From positions 1 to 64,000 of the forward strand of contig JAEESE010000011.1 of the NCBI GenBank assembly GCA_016286165.1: DNA of 64,000 nucleotides, written 5' to 3'. Made by a program: the position numbers and the translations under genes. Positions 26,082 to 34,744 of this stretch are shown here, piece after piece. The stretch's first letter is position 1. Every line of letters begins with the position of its first letter. Source of the DNA: Bacteroidaceae bacterium (GTDB taxonomy: Bacteria; Bacteroidota; Bacteroidia; Bacteroidales; Bacteroidaceae). The notes under the pieces were generated by a model that saw nothing but the letters and a program-made list of their open reading frames with translations, was not told the DNA's origin and did no database searches.

Positions 26082-28883
26082 CTACTTTATCACCGGCTTC
26101 AACTCGTCGGGCGAATCGTTGGTGAACATATTCACAGCCGGGGCATCGTGGATGAAGAGGTTGCGGAGGGCATCGGCCGTGAGGTCGAGTTCGGGCTGGA
26201 AATCTGACGAGAGCATATAGCTGATGATGCTGGAGCGAAGCTGGCGCGCTACGATGCGGTGGTCGAGGTCCGATGTGAGGTCGAAGGTGGTCAGTATGAG
26301 TCGTCCGCTTAGAACACGCGCCTCAAGTAGCATTGCCAGTCGGCGGCTGAGGTGCCACGTGTCGATAGGTTGCACGATAGGCATATAACTGGCTGGGAAT
26401 TCAGCGAGGTTTATGCATTGTGCGCGGTTGGTGAGCTCCCACCATTGCAAGTCCTGCCATTCATCGGTGGGGAAAAGGCGGAAGATGGGATGATTCTTTT
26501 GAATGTAAGCTCCGGTGGTGTGAGGGGGTTTCATCTTGAACCAAGAGGTGTTCCAGAACACAGGCAGGAACCGATGCACTACGTCGGCGCCGTAGCGGAT
26601 ACGGCCACCTGCACACAGTAGGACGTCGTGACCGCCCTTCAACTGCTCTAATGCAGAATCAACGGAGGCCGTTATGAACAACCCCTCATCTTCAACCTTT
26701 TCTCTTTTCCCTTTATTCTTTAACCTCTGCTCTCCATTCTTTAACCTCTGCTCTCCAATAGCCTTTTCTCTCCCGTCATGCGGATAAACCCAGAAGTTCC
26801 AGTGGTTTCGGCCTTTGTCGGCCGCGGTTATCGTCAGTGAGAGTTTTGCAGCCTGTGATACAGAACTGGGCATGAAGGTGATGTCGCTGCCTGGCGTCAC
26901 AGAGCCTTCCTGCAGCACTGCATCGTCGAGGGAAATGGTGTAATGCAGCGTGGTGATAGGGTAGGCAAGTGGGTTGTAGAGCTGCGTACCTATGGTTATA
27001 GTGTCGCACTGCTCGAAGGTGAACCGTGGGAAGCGCGCTAATGGCACCACCTCTGAGCAGAACTCACGCCAGTCGGCGGCGGTGCAGTAGCCTTTCTCGC
27101 GCCAGTGCACGTTGAGCACGCCCACGAGAGCCGTGCCTTGGCCACTGTAGTCGTTGAGGCTTAGCAGTTGAAAACCAGCGTAGTGCGGTGTTCGCAGATG
27201 ACGCTCTATTTCGTATTTGTAAGCCAATGTCTGAAGGCGCCCGCTGGCATAGAGGAAACGTTGTGCCATCTCCGCCATGCCGTTCTTGGCCAATAGGTCA
27301 TGGAATATCTCGAAGTTCTTTGCCTTGTAGGCGCCGGTGTATTGCGGAATCTCACGGAAATCAGGGAAGGCGCACCACTGACCTTGTTCATGACTGATTA
27401 ACGGACCGGTTCCTTCACCGTCCCTGGCGGCGAGATAGTTTCTTGGGTTGGCTATTTGTTGGCTGAAATCATCGTCGCTCGAGGGCCGCCGTTGGTTCCA
27501 TTCCAGACCGCGTGCTCCGCCTTTTACATGGTATTCGGAACCTTTGTCCCATTGCCAGCCTCCGCCCACACTGGCTGTGCAGTATAGACGCGAAGGGTCG
27601 TAAGCGCGCATCTCTTTGACGAATGCCTCGCCCCATTCCACCCAGCGGCCGGCAGGCTCGTTGCCTGCAGCAAGCATCACCAGCGATGGGTGAGCGCCGT
27701 AAGCGTCGATGATGCGTTTGCATTCGTTCACGAGGAACGTGTCGATGGGCATGCCGGCGCCCAGTTTTACGCCGTGGTTAGGCCATGAGGGACCTTCGGG
27801 TTGTAGGTAGAAGCCCAACCTGTCGGCTGCCACAAAGGCGGCCTCGGGCGGGCAGTAGCTATGGAAGCGCATATGGTTGAGGCCGTATTCCTTGCATTTG
27901 CTGAATATTCGCTCCCACGAAGCGGTGTCGGTAGGCGGAAAGCCCGTTTCGGGGAAACAGCAGTTCTCCACTGTGCCGCGTAGGTGCAAGGGCCGTCCGT
28001 TGAGCATAATCTCGCGTCCGCTGATGCTTGCCTGTCGGAAACCGAACGTCAGTTTCACCGGTGTGCCGTGGTAACTGACGGTGGCGGTATAGAGCTGTGG
28101 CCTCTGCTCATTCCATGGCTTGGCGTTAGGCACGTGAACATCGTAGGTCTGTTCGTTCACCATTATATGTACCATGCCTGAAGCGAGGTCGGTGGTCACG
28201 CGGCGACGCCAGATGAGAGGCTCTGCGCGCAGCTCTATGCGCCCGGCCAGTCCGTTCCAGTTGCCTTGTGTCTGGTCTGTCACACTGTGTGAGTCCTGAC
28301 CTACGCACACGTTTTCAATGCCGTTGTACACGGCTATGGCTAATGTGTTCTCCTTGCCGGCTTTGATGAAGGCAGAGATATCGTACTGATGCGGAGCGCT
28401 GAGCGACATCTGATGTCCCACACGATGGCCGTTGACGTATACGGTCGTCTCGATATGTGGTCGTTCAAGATAAAGCGTCACGGGCCGTCCGCGCCACGAG
28501 CGTGGCAGGTTTACAGAACGCACATACCATGCCATGCCCACGTAGTGCTTCCCTGGCGTGAGGAAGAACGGCAGTTTCACCTGGCCGGCGCGACGGTAGG
28601 GCTCCATAAACGGGTTGTGGTAGTAGCTCGAGTCGTAGAGCGAGCCCGTCCAAGGCGTACGTACGTCTATATCGTTGCCAAGGCCGTTGGTGAGCATGGA
28701 GCCGGGCAATGTTATCTTGCCCGTGATAATATCAGGGTTTCGCCACCAGCCTTCGGTGGCGCCGACGTTGGCTGGGTCTATGGTAAACCGCCACTCCCCA
28801 GCAAGCGAGATAATATCAGATGCAGAAGCAAGAACGGACGAAAAGAAGATGTAAAGGATAAATAACGACGACAAACGTTTCAT
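26082..28883 (-). CDS. Secreted glycoside hydrolase family 2 protein
   Basis: The ORF-track start lies 210 bp too early, past the promoter and tRNA. 'MKRLSSLFILYIFFSSVLASAS' gives a signal peptide and a 933-aa protein. Domains in order: jelly-roll sugar-binding ('VNLPRSWRGRPVTLYLERPHIETTVYVNGHRVG', about 110-230), a short Ig-like domain, and the TIM barrel from 'RPLHLRGTVENCCFPETGFPP' (about 300). The likely acid/base Glu is in 'MLAAGNEPAGRW' (about 400) and the likely nucleophile is in 'LISHEQGQWCAFPDF' (about 500). C-terminal beta and glutamine-amidotransferase-like segments follow. Specificity (galactosidase, glucuronidase or other) cannot be set. Residues about 708-732 are a low-complexity insert carrying a 7-residue tandem repeat (GEQRLKN). 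Confidence 0.87.
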   Translation of the reverse strand: MKRLSSLFILYIFFSSVLASASDIISLAGEWRFTIDPANVGATEGWWRNPDIITGKITLPGSMLTNGLGNDIDVRTPWTGSLYDSSYYHNPFMEPYRRAGQVKLPFFLTPGKHYVGMAWYVRSVNLPRSWRGRPVTLYLERPHIETTVYVNGHRVGHQMSLSAPHQYDISAFIKAGKENTLAIAVYNGIENVCVGQDSHSVTDQTQGNWNGLAGRIELRAEPLIWRRRVTTDLASGMVHIMVNEQTYDVHVPNAKPWNEQRPQLYTATVSYHGTPVKLTFGFRQASISGREIMLNGRPLHLRGTVENCCFPETGFPPTDTASWERIFSKCKEYGLNHMRFHSYCPPEAAFVAADRLGFYLQPEGPSWPNHGVKLGAGMPIDTFLVNECKRIIDAYGAHPSLVMLAAGNEPAGRWVEWGEAFVKEMRAYDPSRLYCTASVGGGWQWDKGSEYHVKGGARGLEWNQRRPSSDDDFSQQIANPRNYLAARDGEGTGPLISHEQGQWCAFPDFREIPQYTGAYKAKNFEIFHDLLAKNGMAEMAQRFLYASGRLQTLAYKYEIERHLRTPHYAGFQLLSLNDYSGQGTALVGVLNVHWREKGYCTAADWREFCSEVVPLARFPRFTFEQCDTITIGTQLYNPLAYPITTLHYTISLDDAVLQEGSVTPGSDITFMPSSVSQAAKLSLTITAADKGRNHWNFWVYPHDGREKAIGEQRLKNGEQRLKNKGKREKVEDEGLFITASVDSALEQLKGGHDVLLCAGGRIRYGADVVHRFLPVFWNTSWFKMKPPHTTGAYIQKNHPIFRLFPTDEWQDLQWWELTNRAQCINLAEFPASYMPIVQPIDTWHLSRRLAMLLEARVLSGRLILTTFDLTSDLDHRIVARQLRSSIISYMLSSDFQPELDLTADALRNLFIHDAPAVNMFTNDSPDELKPVIK
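26684..26762 (-). repeat. In-frame low-complexity insert with a 21-bp tandem repeat
   Basis: On the + strand 'ATTCTTTAACCTCTGCTCTC' units of 21 bp run at 26715-26735 and 26736-26756 and are identical. They are flanked by 'TTTTCTCTTTTCCC'-type sequence like that seen between genes near 45.78 kb. The insert is translated in frame. Confidence 0.7.
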
Positions 28884-28918
28884 AACCATAGGCCTTAACA
28901 ATGAAATAATACTTGCAA

Positions 28919-28926
28919 CAAAGGTA
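28919..28926 (-). promoter_or_regulatory. -7 element TACCTTTG of the minus-strand GH2 gene
   Basis: Minus-strand TACCTTTG 36 nt upstream of the start at 28883. It fits the revised start. Confidence 0.6.
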
Positions 28927-28998
28927 ATTGTTTTTGCACACGTTGGGCTTAACAATGAAGAAAAATAAGGCTTGAGAAAACTTTTTTGGGAAAAACGC

Positions 28999-29028
28999 TT
29001 GTCGGAACGCAAAAAAGCATTACCTTTG
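28999..29028 (+). promoter_or_regulatory. Promoter of tRNA-Met: TTG-N19-TACCTTTG
   Basis: TTG at 28999 and TACCTTTG at 29021 are separated by exactly 19 nt, the Bacteroidetes optimum, 36 nt before the tRNA. This is the best promoter match in the window. Confidence 0.75.
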
Positions 29029-29063
29029 CACCCGCGTTCGAGAAAAACGGACGAGAAAACGAT

Positions 29064-29137
29064 GGCGGGATAGCTCAGCTGGTTAGAGCGCATGATTCAT
29101 AATCATGAGGTCCTCGGTTCAATCCCGAGTCCCGCTA
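29064..29137 (+). tRNA. tRNA-Met (anticodon CAU)
   Basis: The 74-nt cloverleaf has acceptor GGCGGGA/TCCCGCT with a G-U first pair and discriminator A, D arm GCTC..GAGC, anticodon stem CATGA/TCATG with loop TTCATAA, and T arm CTCGG/CCGAG. CCA is not encoded. The first acceptor pair is not the unpaired type of initiator tRNA. A CAU anticodon could also belong to lysidine-modified tRNA-Ile2, so elongator Met is the preferred but not proven identity. Confidence 0.9.
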
Positions 29138-29152
29138 CGTAAAAGGGCTAAG

Positions 29153-29200
29153 AAAAAACGCGGAGGCGCAGAGAGATATCTCAGCACTTCCGCGTTTTTG
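29153..29200 (+). terminator. Terminator after tRNA-Met
   Basis: AAAACGCGGA/TCCGCGTTTT stem with a T run, 16 nt past the tRNA. The arms are interrupted by a 24-nt loop. Confidence 0.75.
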
Positions 29201-29243
29201 ACTTTATATGTATTTAGAATTCATTTACCAAATACTAACTAAT

Positions 29244-31679
29244 ATGACACGTCACAGGCACAGTTTCCAAACATCTGCCTCCTTGCTGCGACAGCTTTTC
29301 ACAATAGCACTGCTGGCAGTGGCTGGCGTCGCTTACAGTCAGGCGCGTACCAGCCAACTCTTTAACTTCGACTGGCGATTCCACGCCGGCGACATAGAAG
29401 GAGCCGAAGCCGTGGACTTCGACGACAGCGGCTGGCGCCACGTTGACCTGCCGCACGATTTCCAGATAGAGCAACCATGGGTATCGCCGTCGGCCAACGA
29501 ACGGCCCGACAACTCTGACCCCGGAGCCAACATTCGCAGTCTGCTATCGTCGCGTGGCTTCAAGGAGATGGGCATAGGCTGGTATCGCAAGACCTTCAAG
29601 CCAGATGAGTCTTGGCGCGGCCGCCGCGTACTCATCGACTTCGAGGGCATTCTCTACGTGGGTGATGCATACCTCAACGGGCAGTTTATTGGCAAGACAG
29701 ACTACGGCTACCTCGGTTTCGAGGCCGACGTGACGCGCCTCCTGCGGTGGGATGCCGACAATGTGCTGGCAGTACGTGCCGACACGCGTGCGCCGCTCAA
29801 TAGCCGTTGGTACACCGGCGCCGGTATCTATCGCGACGTACACGTGGTGACTACAAATCCCATCATCTACTTCTCGCGTCATCCGCTGCGCCTGACCACC
29901 AACGGCCGCGACAGCGTGTTCATCAGTGCCGAAATGATGCTGTTCACACGAGACATTAGTAATTTACGCGTACGCACACGCGTTATGGACCGTCAAGGTA
30001 AGGTCGTGGCCGAGCAGACATCTGCCTCGCCTCTCAAGTCAAGCGGCAGGGCTGGCGAATACGAGCTTGAGCCGATACGTATCAATGACTGCCATCTGTG
30101 GAACGTTGATGATCCTTATCTCTACACGGCAGAAGTGGCAATAGTTGATGGCGACGGCAACGTAGTAGACGATGTCCGCCAGCGATTCGGCGTGCGCAAA
30201 CTTGAGTTCTCGCCTGAGTTCGGCATGAAGCTCAATGGTAACAAGGTGATTCTCAAGGGTATTGCCAACCACCACACGCTAGGTGCTCTCGGTGCTGCAG
30301 CCTATCCCCGTGCTATAGAGAAACGCTTGCGTTTGCTGAAGGAATACGGATTCAATCATATACGCACCAGCCATAATCCGTATAGCGAGAGCCTTCTCGA
30401 CCTATGCGACTCATTGGGCATCCTCGTAGTGGACGAGCTCTATGACAAATGGCTGACGCAGTACATAGGAGGACGAGTAGAGTGGACTGAGCAGTGGCAG
30501 CATGATATACCCGAATGGATTCGTCGCGACCGCAACCACCCTTGTGTCGTGTTCTGGAGCCTCGGCAACGAACTGCAGACGTATGCCAACCTGCCTTACG
30601 GCGACTGGGGCGTGACGCCTTATCGCATGCAGAAACCTTTGCTGCTGCGCTACGATGATACCCGACTCGTGACCGTGGCGATGCACCCCCGCGGCCGAAA
30701 CCACCAGACCGATTCGCTGCCCGCACCTCTTGTCATGGAAACGGATATCGCTGCCTACAACTATCGTTATATGTATTTTCCCGGCGACGGCCGCCGCTTC
30801 CCCTGGATGATGTTCTACCAGAGCGAAGCTGCCATGACGGCCCTTGGCCCCAACTACTATGAGATGGACCTCGACAAGGTGATAGGCCTTGCATATTGGG
30901 GCGCTATCGACTACCTCGGCGAGAGCCAGGGCTGGCCCGCCAAAGGCTGGGCGCAAGGTGCTTTCTATATCGACTTGACGCCTAAACCCAACGCCTATCT
31001 GATGAAGAGCATCTTCACCGATGAGCCCACCGTGCACCTCTGCTTCCAGGGGCAGAGCCGCGAAATAGAGTGGAACGGCATCACGCAGCGCATACGGGAA
31101 CTCACCGACCACTGGACGCGCACCGAAGGTGAGAAACTCAATCTCACCGTCTACACCAACGCCGACGAGGTGGAGGTGATTGTCAATGGTCGCTCGCTTG
31201 GGCGTAAGAACAACGACCGCAACAACCCCAAGACGCGCAACCAGATTCGGTGGAACGACGTGATGTATGAGCCTGGGTATATCGAGGCTATTGCCCGCAC
31301 TGACGGGCGCGTTGTGGCACGACACCGCGAGGAAACGGCAGGTCAGGCCGTGGCTCTGCGCCTGACGGCCGACAAGGACTGGCGGGCTGATGGCATGGAC
31401 CTGAACCACGTTGTCGTTGAGGCTGTGGACAAGCGCGGGCGCGTGGTGCCGACGGCTGCCATGGATGTTCATTTCGAGGTGAGCGGACCTGCATGTCTCG
31501 CTGCCGTGTCAAGTGGCGACCACTATAGCGACGAGCTGACCCAAACCGACCACCGCCGCCTCTTCCAAGGCAAGGCATTGGCAATCCTTCGTGCGGGCCA
31601 GCAGGCTGGCACTGTCACCCTTACTGCTACGGCCGATGGGCTGAAGGCTGCTAAACTGAAACTGATGCCCAGACAATAA
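29244..31679 (+). CDS. Secreted GH2 beta-galactosidase-like enzyme
   Basis: The start at Met 13 of the track ORF gives 811 aa with a signal peptide ('LLRQLFTIALLAVAGVAYSQA'). The GH2 sugar-binding domain spans about 30-200 ('DDSGWRHVDLPHDFQIEQPW', 'YLNGQFIGKTDYGYLGF'), then an Ig-like domain. In the TIM barrel, 'NKVILKGIANHHTLGALGAA' (about 333) and 'GFNHIRTSHNPYS' (about 370) lead to the acid/base Glu in 'VVFWSLGNELQ' (about 440) and the probable nucleophile in 'MMFYQSEAAMTA' (about 525). C-terminal DUF4982-like ('NADEVEVIVNGRSLG') and Ig-like domains complete it. Motifs fit beta-galactosidase, though related specificities are possible. It is divergent from the other GH2 gene, with the tRNA between. 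Confidence 0.87.
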   Translation: MTRHRHSFQTSASLLRQLFTIALLAVAGVAYSQARTSQLFNFDWRFHAGDIEGAEAVDFDDSGWRHVDLPHDFQIEQPWVSPSANERPDNSDPGANIRSLLSSRGFKEMGIGWYRKTFKPDESWRGRRVLIDFEGILYVGDAYLNGQFIGKTDYGYLGFEADVTRLLRWDADNVLAVRADTRAPLNSRWYTGAGIYRDVHVVTTNPIIYFSRHPLRLTTNGRDSVFISAEMMLFTRDISNLRVRTRVMDRQGKVVAEQTSASPLKSSGRAGEYELEPIRINDCHLWNVDDPYLYTAEVAIVDGDGNVVDDVRQRFGVRKLEFSPEFGMKLNGNKVILKGIANHHTLGALGAAAYPRAIEKRLRLLKEYGFNHIRTSHNPYSESLLDLCDSLGILVVDELYDKWLTQYIGGRVEWTEQWQHDIPEWIRRDRNHPCVVFWSLGNELQTYANLPYGDWGVTPYRMQKPLLLRYDDTRLVTVAMHPRGRNHQTDSLPAPLVMETDIAAYNYRYMYFPGDGRRFPWMMFYQSEAAMTALGPNYYEMDLDKVIGLAYWGAIDYLGESQGWPAKGWAQGAFYIDLTPKPNAYLMKSIFTDEPTVHLCFQGQSREIEWNGITQRIRELTDHWTRTEGEKLNLTVYTNADEVEVIVNGRSLGRKNNDRNNPKTRNQIRWNDVMYEPGYIEAIARTDGRVVARHREETAGQAVALRLTADKDWRADGMDLNHVVVEAVDKRGRVVPTAAMDVHFEVSGPACLAAVSSGDHYSDELTQTDHRRLFQGKALAILRAGQQAGTVTLTATADGLKAAKLKLMPRQ

Positions 31680-31712
31680 ATCGCGGGGCTCATTCGTTAT
31701 TACTGAAGAACG

Positions 31713-32420
31713 ATGAAGCGCGTCTTGTTCATATTGCTTGCTCTCGCGACTGCAACCATTGGGCTGCGGGCGCAGGAGTTACGTATCCAGAACCGACCGT
31801 TCCTCGACCAGCGTTTCCTGCACTACGGATTCTTCGTGGGCGTGAATATGATGGACTTGGAATTGAAGAACAATGGATATCTGGATCCGGAATCAGGCGA
31901 GCAGTGGTACAGTGATGTCGACAACTTCCAACCGGGCTTCACCGTAGGTGTGTTGGGCGAGTTGCGCCTGTCCAAATACCTTGGTCTGCGCATACAGCCT
32001 ACCATCTATTTCGGACAGAAGCATATGTCTATGCACGAGCAGGTGAGCGGCCGCGACACTACGCAGAACCTCAAGTCGACGTATATCTCGGTGCCCGTGC
32101 TGCTTAAGGCGGCAGCTCCGCGCTACAACAATTTCCGTCCTTATGTCGTTGCAGGCGTGGCGCCGTCGGTCGACCTTACTACCAAGAAACACAATGCTTT
32201 CCTGACCGAGCGCTTCGACTGCTTTGTGGAACTGGGCATGGGTTGCGACATCTACCTGCCGTTCTTCAAACTCATTCCCGAGCTACGCTTCAGCTTTGGC
32301 TTGCGCGATATCATAGTGCACGACCGCGGCGACCTTATCGATGAGACGTTGCTGAAGTTCACCAAGGGCATTGACAGAGGCCGGGCCAAGATGGTTTCCC
32401 TCGTCTTCTATTTTGAATAA
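31713..32420 (+). CDS. porT: PorT-like outer-membrane beta-barrel protein (type IX secretion)
   Basis: At 235 aa with a signal peptide ending 'GLRAQ', it is an eight-strand type barrel with alternating aromatic strands and a terminal 'MVSLVFYFE' ending in an aromatic-acidic pair. The N-terminal 'RPFLDQRFLHYGFFVGVNMMD' resembles the conserved start of PorT/SprT, which is needed for secretion of CTD-bearing proteins in Porphyromonas and Flavobacterium. If correct, it couples with the T9SS-like tail of the GH78 enzyme. A generic OmpW/porin-like barrel is the alternative. It starts 33 bp after the GH2 stop, probably in the same transcript. Confidence 0.75.
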   Translation: MKRVLFILLALATATIGLRAQELRIQNRPFLDQRFLHYGFFVGVNMMDLELKNNGYLDPESGEQWYSDVDNFQPGFTVGVLGELRLSKYLGLRIQPTIYFGQKHMSMHEQVSGRDTTQNLKSTYISVPVLLKAAAPRYNNFRPYVVAGVAPSVDLTTKKHNAFLTERFDCFVELGMGCDIYLPFFKLIPELRFSFGLRDIIVHDRGDLIDETLLKFTKGIDRGRAKMVSLVFYFE

Positions 32421-32434
32421 ATGCATATATTTGG

Positions 32435-32473
32435 CAGCAAGCGCGGCATCCTCCATGGGTGCCGCGCTTGCTG
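32435..32473. terminator. Bidirectional terminator between porT and the 5'-nucleotidase gene
   Basis: Perfect 14-bp stem CAGCAAGCGCGGCA/TGCCGCGCTTGCTG with an 11-nt loop in the gap between convergent genes. U-tracts are weak on both sides. Confidence 0.7.
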
Positions 32474-32494
32474 TAGGTTGTGCAAAACTTGCCT

Positions 32495-34162
32495 TTACTT
32501 TACCATCGTCAGGCTTAGCGTGCCTATGAATCGGCCGTTCTTGCCCATTTGGTTGTCGATTACTGTTCGGCCATCGAGGTTGGTGAGTTGTTCCGGAGCC
32601 TGGAAATAGGTATGAGTGTGACCGCCTATCACTATATCTATATTACGCGTAGCGGGGATAAGTTCCTCGTCGCTGACGCCGGCAGCTTTCCACCCAAGGT
32701 GCGAAAGGCACACAACGAGGTCACAATGTTCTACGTTGCGCAAGTAATCAGCCACAGGTTGCACGGCGGCTATGGGGTCGGTGAAGCGAACGCCTTCGCA
32801 CGTGTGAGCGGCTACCAGCCCTTCGAGCTGTGGCGACACGCCGAGAATACCTATCTTCAAACCGGCACGGCGTACTATGGTGTAAGGCTTGACGAGTCCC
32901 TCCACGGGAGTGCCAGTGAAGTCGTAGTTGCAGCATACTATTGGGAACTGTGCCTGACGGAAGATACGCGCCATATTGTCGAGGCCGAAGTCAAACTCAT
33001 GATTGCCTATCGTGGCGGCATCGTAGCGCATGAGATTCATCAGCCCTACCTCTACGTCGCCATGGTAGAGGCTGTAGTAGGCCGAGCCTTGCGAGAAGTC
33101 GCCGGCATCGACGAGCAGCAGGTTGTCGGGGTTGTACTTCCTCAAGTCGCGAAGGAGTGCTGCACGGCGCAGGTAACCACCCTTGTCGGCATTGGCGGTG
33201 TCGGCCAGTAGCGGGCTGAGCGGCTCTATGCACGAATGGGTGTCATTGCTATGGACGATGAGCAACGTCTTCGTGGCGCTATACGGCTGATTCTGAATCC
33301 TTATCACTTGTTCGCTCTTGACATTGGCATCCTTGCTGCTGGCGGTGCTCTTTGCGTTCTGCGCAGCCGCATCTTCGTCCACTATCGTGATGCGTCCCTC
33401 AATCTTTGAAGTCGCCTTTTGTCCTTGCTGGTCTAGCGCGCGTAGGTGGCTCATCAGCAAGTCACTCATGAGTTCCTTGGAATCGATACGCTCTATGGCA
33501 CGCTTGAAGGAATAGAACTTATCGTTGCCGTCGGCAAGGTAGTCGATAGTGGCAATGGTGTATATGCGCTCTGGTTCAATAGGCTTGCCGCCAAGCGTCG
33601 CGCTGCGCAACTGCCCGTCGTGCGTTATCTCAAGGTGTGCACTGCTCGACACGCCTTCGCCGCGCAGGGCGGCTATGTCATGGAAAAGAGCCGTAATATC
33701 AGAGCCCTTCATCTTCAGTATGGTGAAGAAATTGTCGAAGGGCGAGATGGCGAGGATATCGCCGCGACGGACCGTGCCCTCAGGCATGGCAGCTCTCAGA
33801 CCGCCCATGTTGCATACGCCCAAGTCGGGCTTGTAGCCTTGGCGCTCGCCTACAGCCACCAATGCATCGGCAACCCAGTTGCTGAGCAGGCTCTCAGGAC
33901 GTTTGGCGGCCATATACATAGCGCTCTGACCTATATATGGACTGCGCAGACTGTCAACGCCAGTGCGGAATCGGGTTATGAAAGCCTCTGCCTCTGCCAG
34001 GGGATTCACATCAAGGGCTTTGGTTACTTCCATGCGGTGTGGCTTCACGCTCTGCAGCACGTAGCCGCGACTCTTGCAGCCGAAACAGACAGCAGCGGCC
34101 ACGATGAGTAGCGATGAACGCATTGCCACTGGTAACCATTTGGAAAAAATATTTCTATTCAT
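32495..34162 (-). CDS. 5'-nucleotidase lipoprotein with permuted domain order
   Basis: Predicted periplasmic or surface nucleotide/phosphoester hydrolase of the UshA type, with the two halves in reversed order. Residues 1-30 form a lipoprotein-like signal (Cys in 'VCFGCKSRG'). The 5'-nucleotidase C-terminal (substrate) domain comes first at about 55-265 ('VCNMGGLRAAMPEG', 'SPFDNFFTI', 'TIDYLADGNDKF'). A linker rich in Ala/Ser/Lys follows. The metallophosphoesterase domain comes last at about 300-555 ('HSNDTHS', 'VDAGDFSQGS', 'TIGNHEFDFG', 'SHLG', 'IGGHTHTYF', all metal ligands present). In Bacteroides the two parts are commonly separate adjacent genes; here they are fused. The start used is MNRN at 34162; an in-frame ATG three codons upstream (34171) is possible. 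Confidence 0.87.
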   Translation of the reverse strand: MNRNIFSKWLPVAMRSSLLIVAAAVCFGCKSRGYVLQSVKPHRMEVTKALDVNPLAEAEAFITRFRTGVDSLRSPYIGQSAMYMAAKRPESLLSNWVADALVAVGERQGYKPDLGVCNMGGLRAAMPEGTVRRGDILAISPFDNFFTILKMKGSDITALFHDIAALRGEGVSSSAHLEITHDGQLRSATLGGKPIEPERIYTIATIDYLADGNDKFYSFKRAIERIDSKELMSDLLMSHLRALDQQGQKATSKIEGRITIVDEDAAAQNAKSTASSKDANVKSEQVIRIQNQPYSATKTLLIVHSNDTHSCIEPLSPLLADTANADKGGYLRRAALLRDLRKYNPDNLLLVDAGDFSQGSAYYSLYHGDVEVGLMNLMRYDAATIGNHEFDFGLDNMARIFRQAQFPIVCCNYDFTGTPVEGLVKPYTIVRRAGLKIGILGVSPQLEGLVAAHTCEGVRFTDPIAAVQPVADYLRNVEHCDLVVCLSHLGWKAAGVSDEELIPATRNIDIVIGGHTHTYFQAPEQLTNLDGRTVIDNQMGKNGRFIGTLSLTMVK

Positions 34163-34274
34163 GATGTGCATAAAACGGATCTATTAATTATTGTACAAAC
34201 GTTAATGCCCGGAATTAACCGAGGAGCTATAGCTTTTCTTGTAGAGCGTAGCGGCTCCACGCTTCTTTGCCTGC

Positions 34275-34282
34275 AAAGATAG
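34275..34282 (-). promoter_or_regulatory. -7 element TATCTTTG of the 5'-nucleotidase gene
   Basis: Minus-strand TATCTTTG about 113 nt before the start. The remainder of the 573-bp gap 34172-34744 shows an inverted pair ACACGAATTA (34429) / TAATTCGTGT (34521) and the rplS promoter, but no gene. Confidence 0.55.
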
Positions 34283-34644
34283 TAATTAAATCGTTTGCGC
34301 GAGAACAATTTGTGGAAAAAATAAAATGTTTTTCAAAATTGACTTCACACTTCACTCTAACTGCCTGAAAATCAATAACGGCTTATTTTTAGGCATGAAA
34401 ACTGACACGAATCTTCATGTTTTCTTGGACACGAATTATTGTAATGAACATAATCTGGATCTGCCATACAAGCTGCTATGGTTCATGGCTCATGGTTCCT
34501 GCTGATTATGACAATTATGGTAATTCGTGTTCATCTCTCGTCGTGAGAGGACTAAAAAGAGGTAAAAACGTGGTTGTGAGCAAAAAAATGCAGCCGAGAG
34601 AAGAGATTTTTCTCGTTTCGTTTTTCTCATTTAACTTTTATGCT

Positions 34645-34652
34645 TACCTTTG
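34645..34652 (+). promoter_or_regulatory. -7 element TACCTTTG of rplS
   Basis: TACCTTTG 93 nt upstream of the rplS start. It lies inside the over-long track ORF, which argues for the short protein. Confidence 0.6.
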
Positions 34653-34664
34653 CGCCCGCTTTCG

Positions 34665-34709
34665 GCACGGGTCGCTGTCAGGATGCAGAGTTCCCTGTTA
34701 TGCCCGTGC
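34665..34709 (+). promoter_or_regulatory. Possible structured 5' leader of rplS
   Basis: The about 85-nt leader contains GCACGGG (34665) paired with CCCGTGC (34703), with a further stretch of GTCG/CGAC near them. A ribosomal-protein leader that binds L19 is plausible, but only the pairing is seen. Confidence 0.3.
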
Positions 34710-34744
34710 TCGACCGACAACAACAATTTAACCCATTCATTAAA

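Noticed and set aside
29064-29137. tRNA-Ile2 instead of tRNA-Met
   Set aside because: A CAU anticodon is compatible, but the overall sequence resembles Bacteroidales elongator tRNA-Met; not excluded, only less likely.
29153-29200. Attachment site of an integrative element at the tRNA
   Set aside because: No integrase and no direct repeat of the tRNA 3' end is seen; the hairpin is an ordinary terminator.
30411-31472. 353-aa antisense ORF across the GH2 gene
   Set aside because: Shadow of a well-supported GH2 frame.
34417-34731. 104-aa ORF upstream of rplS
   Set aside because: Composition is repeat-like, overlaps the rplS promoter, and has no recognisable domain.
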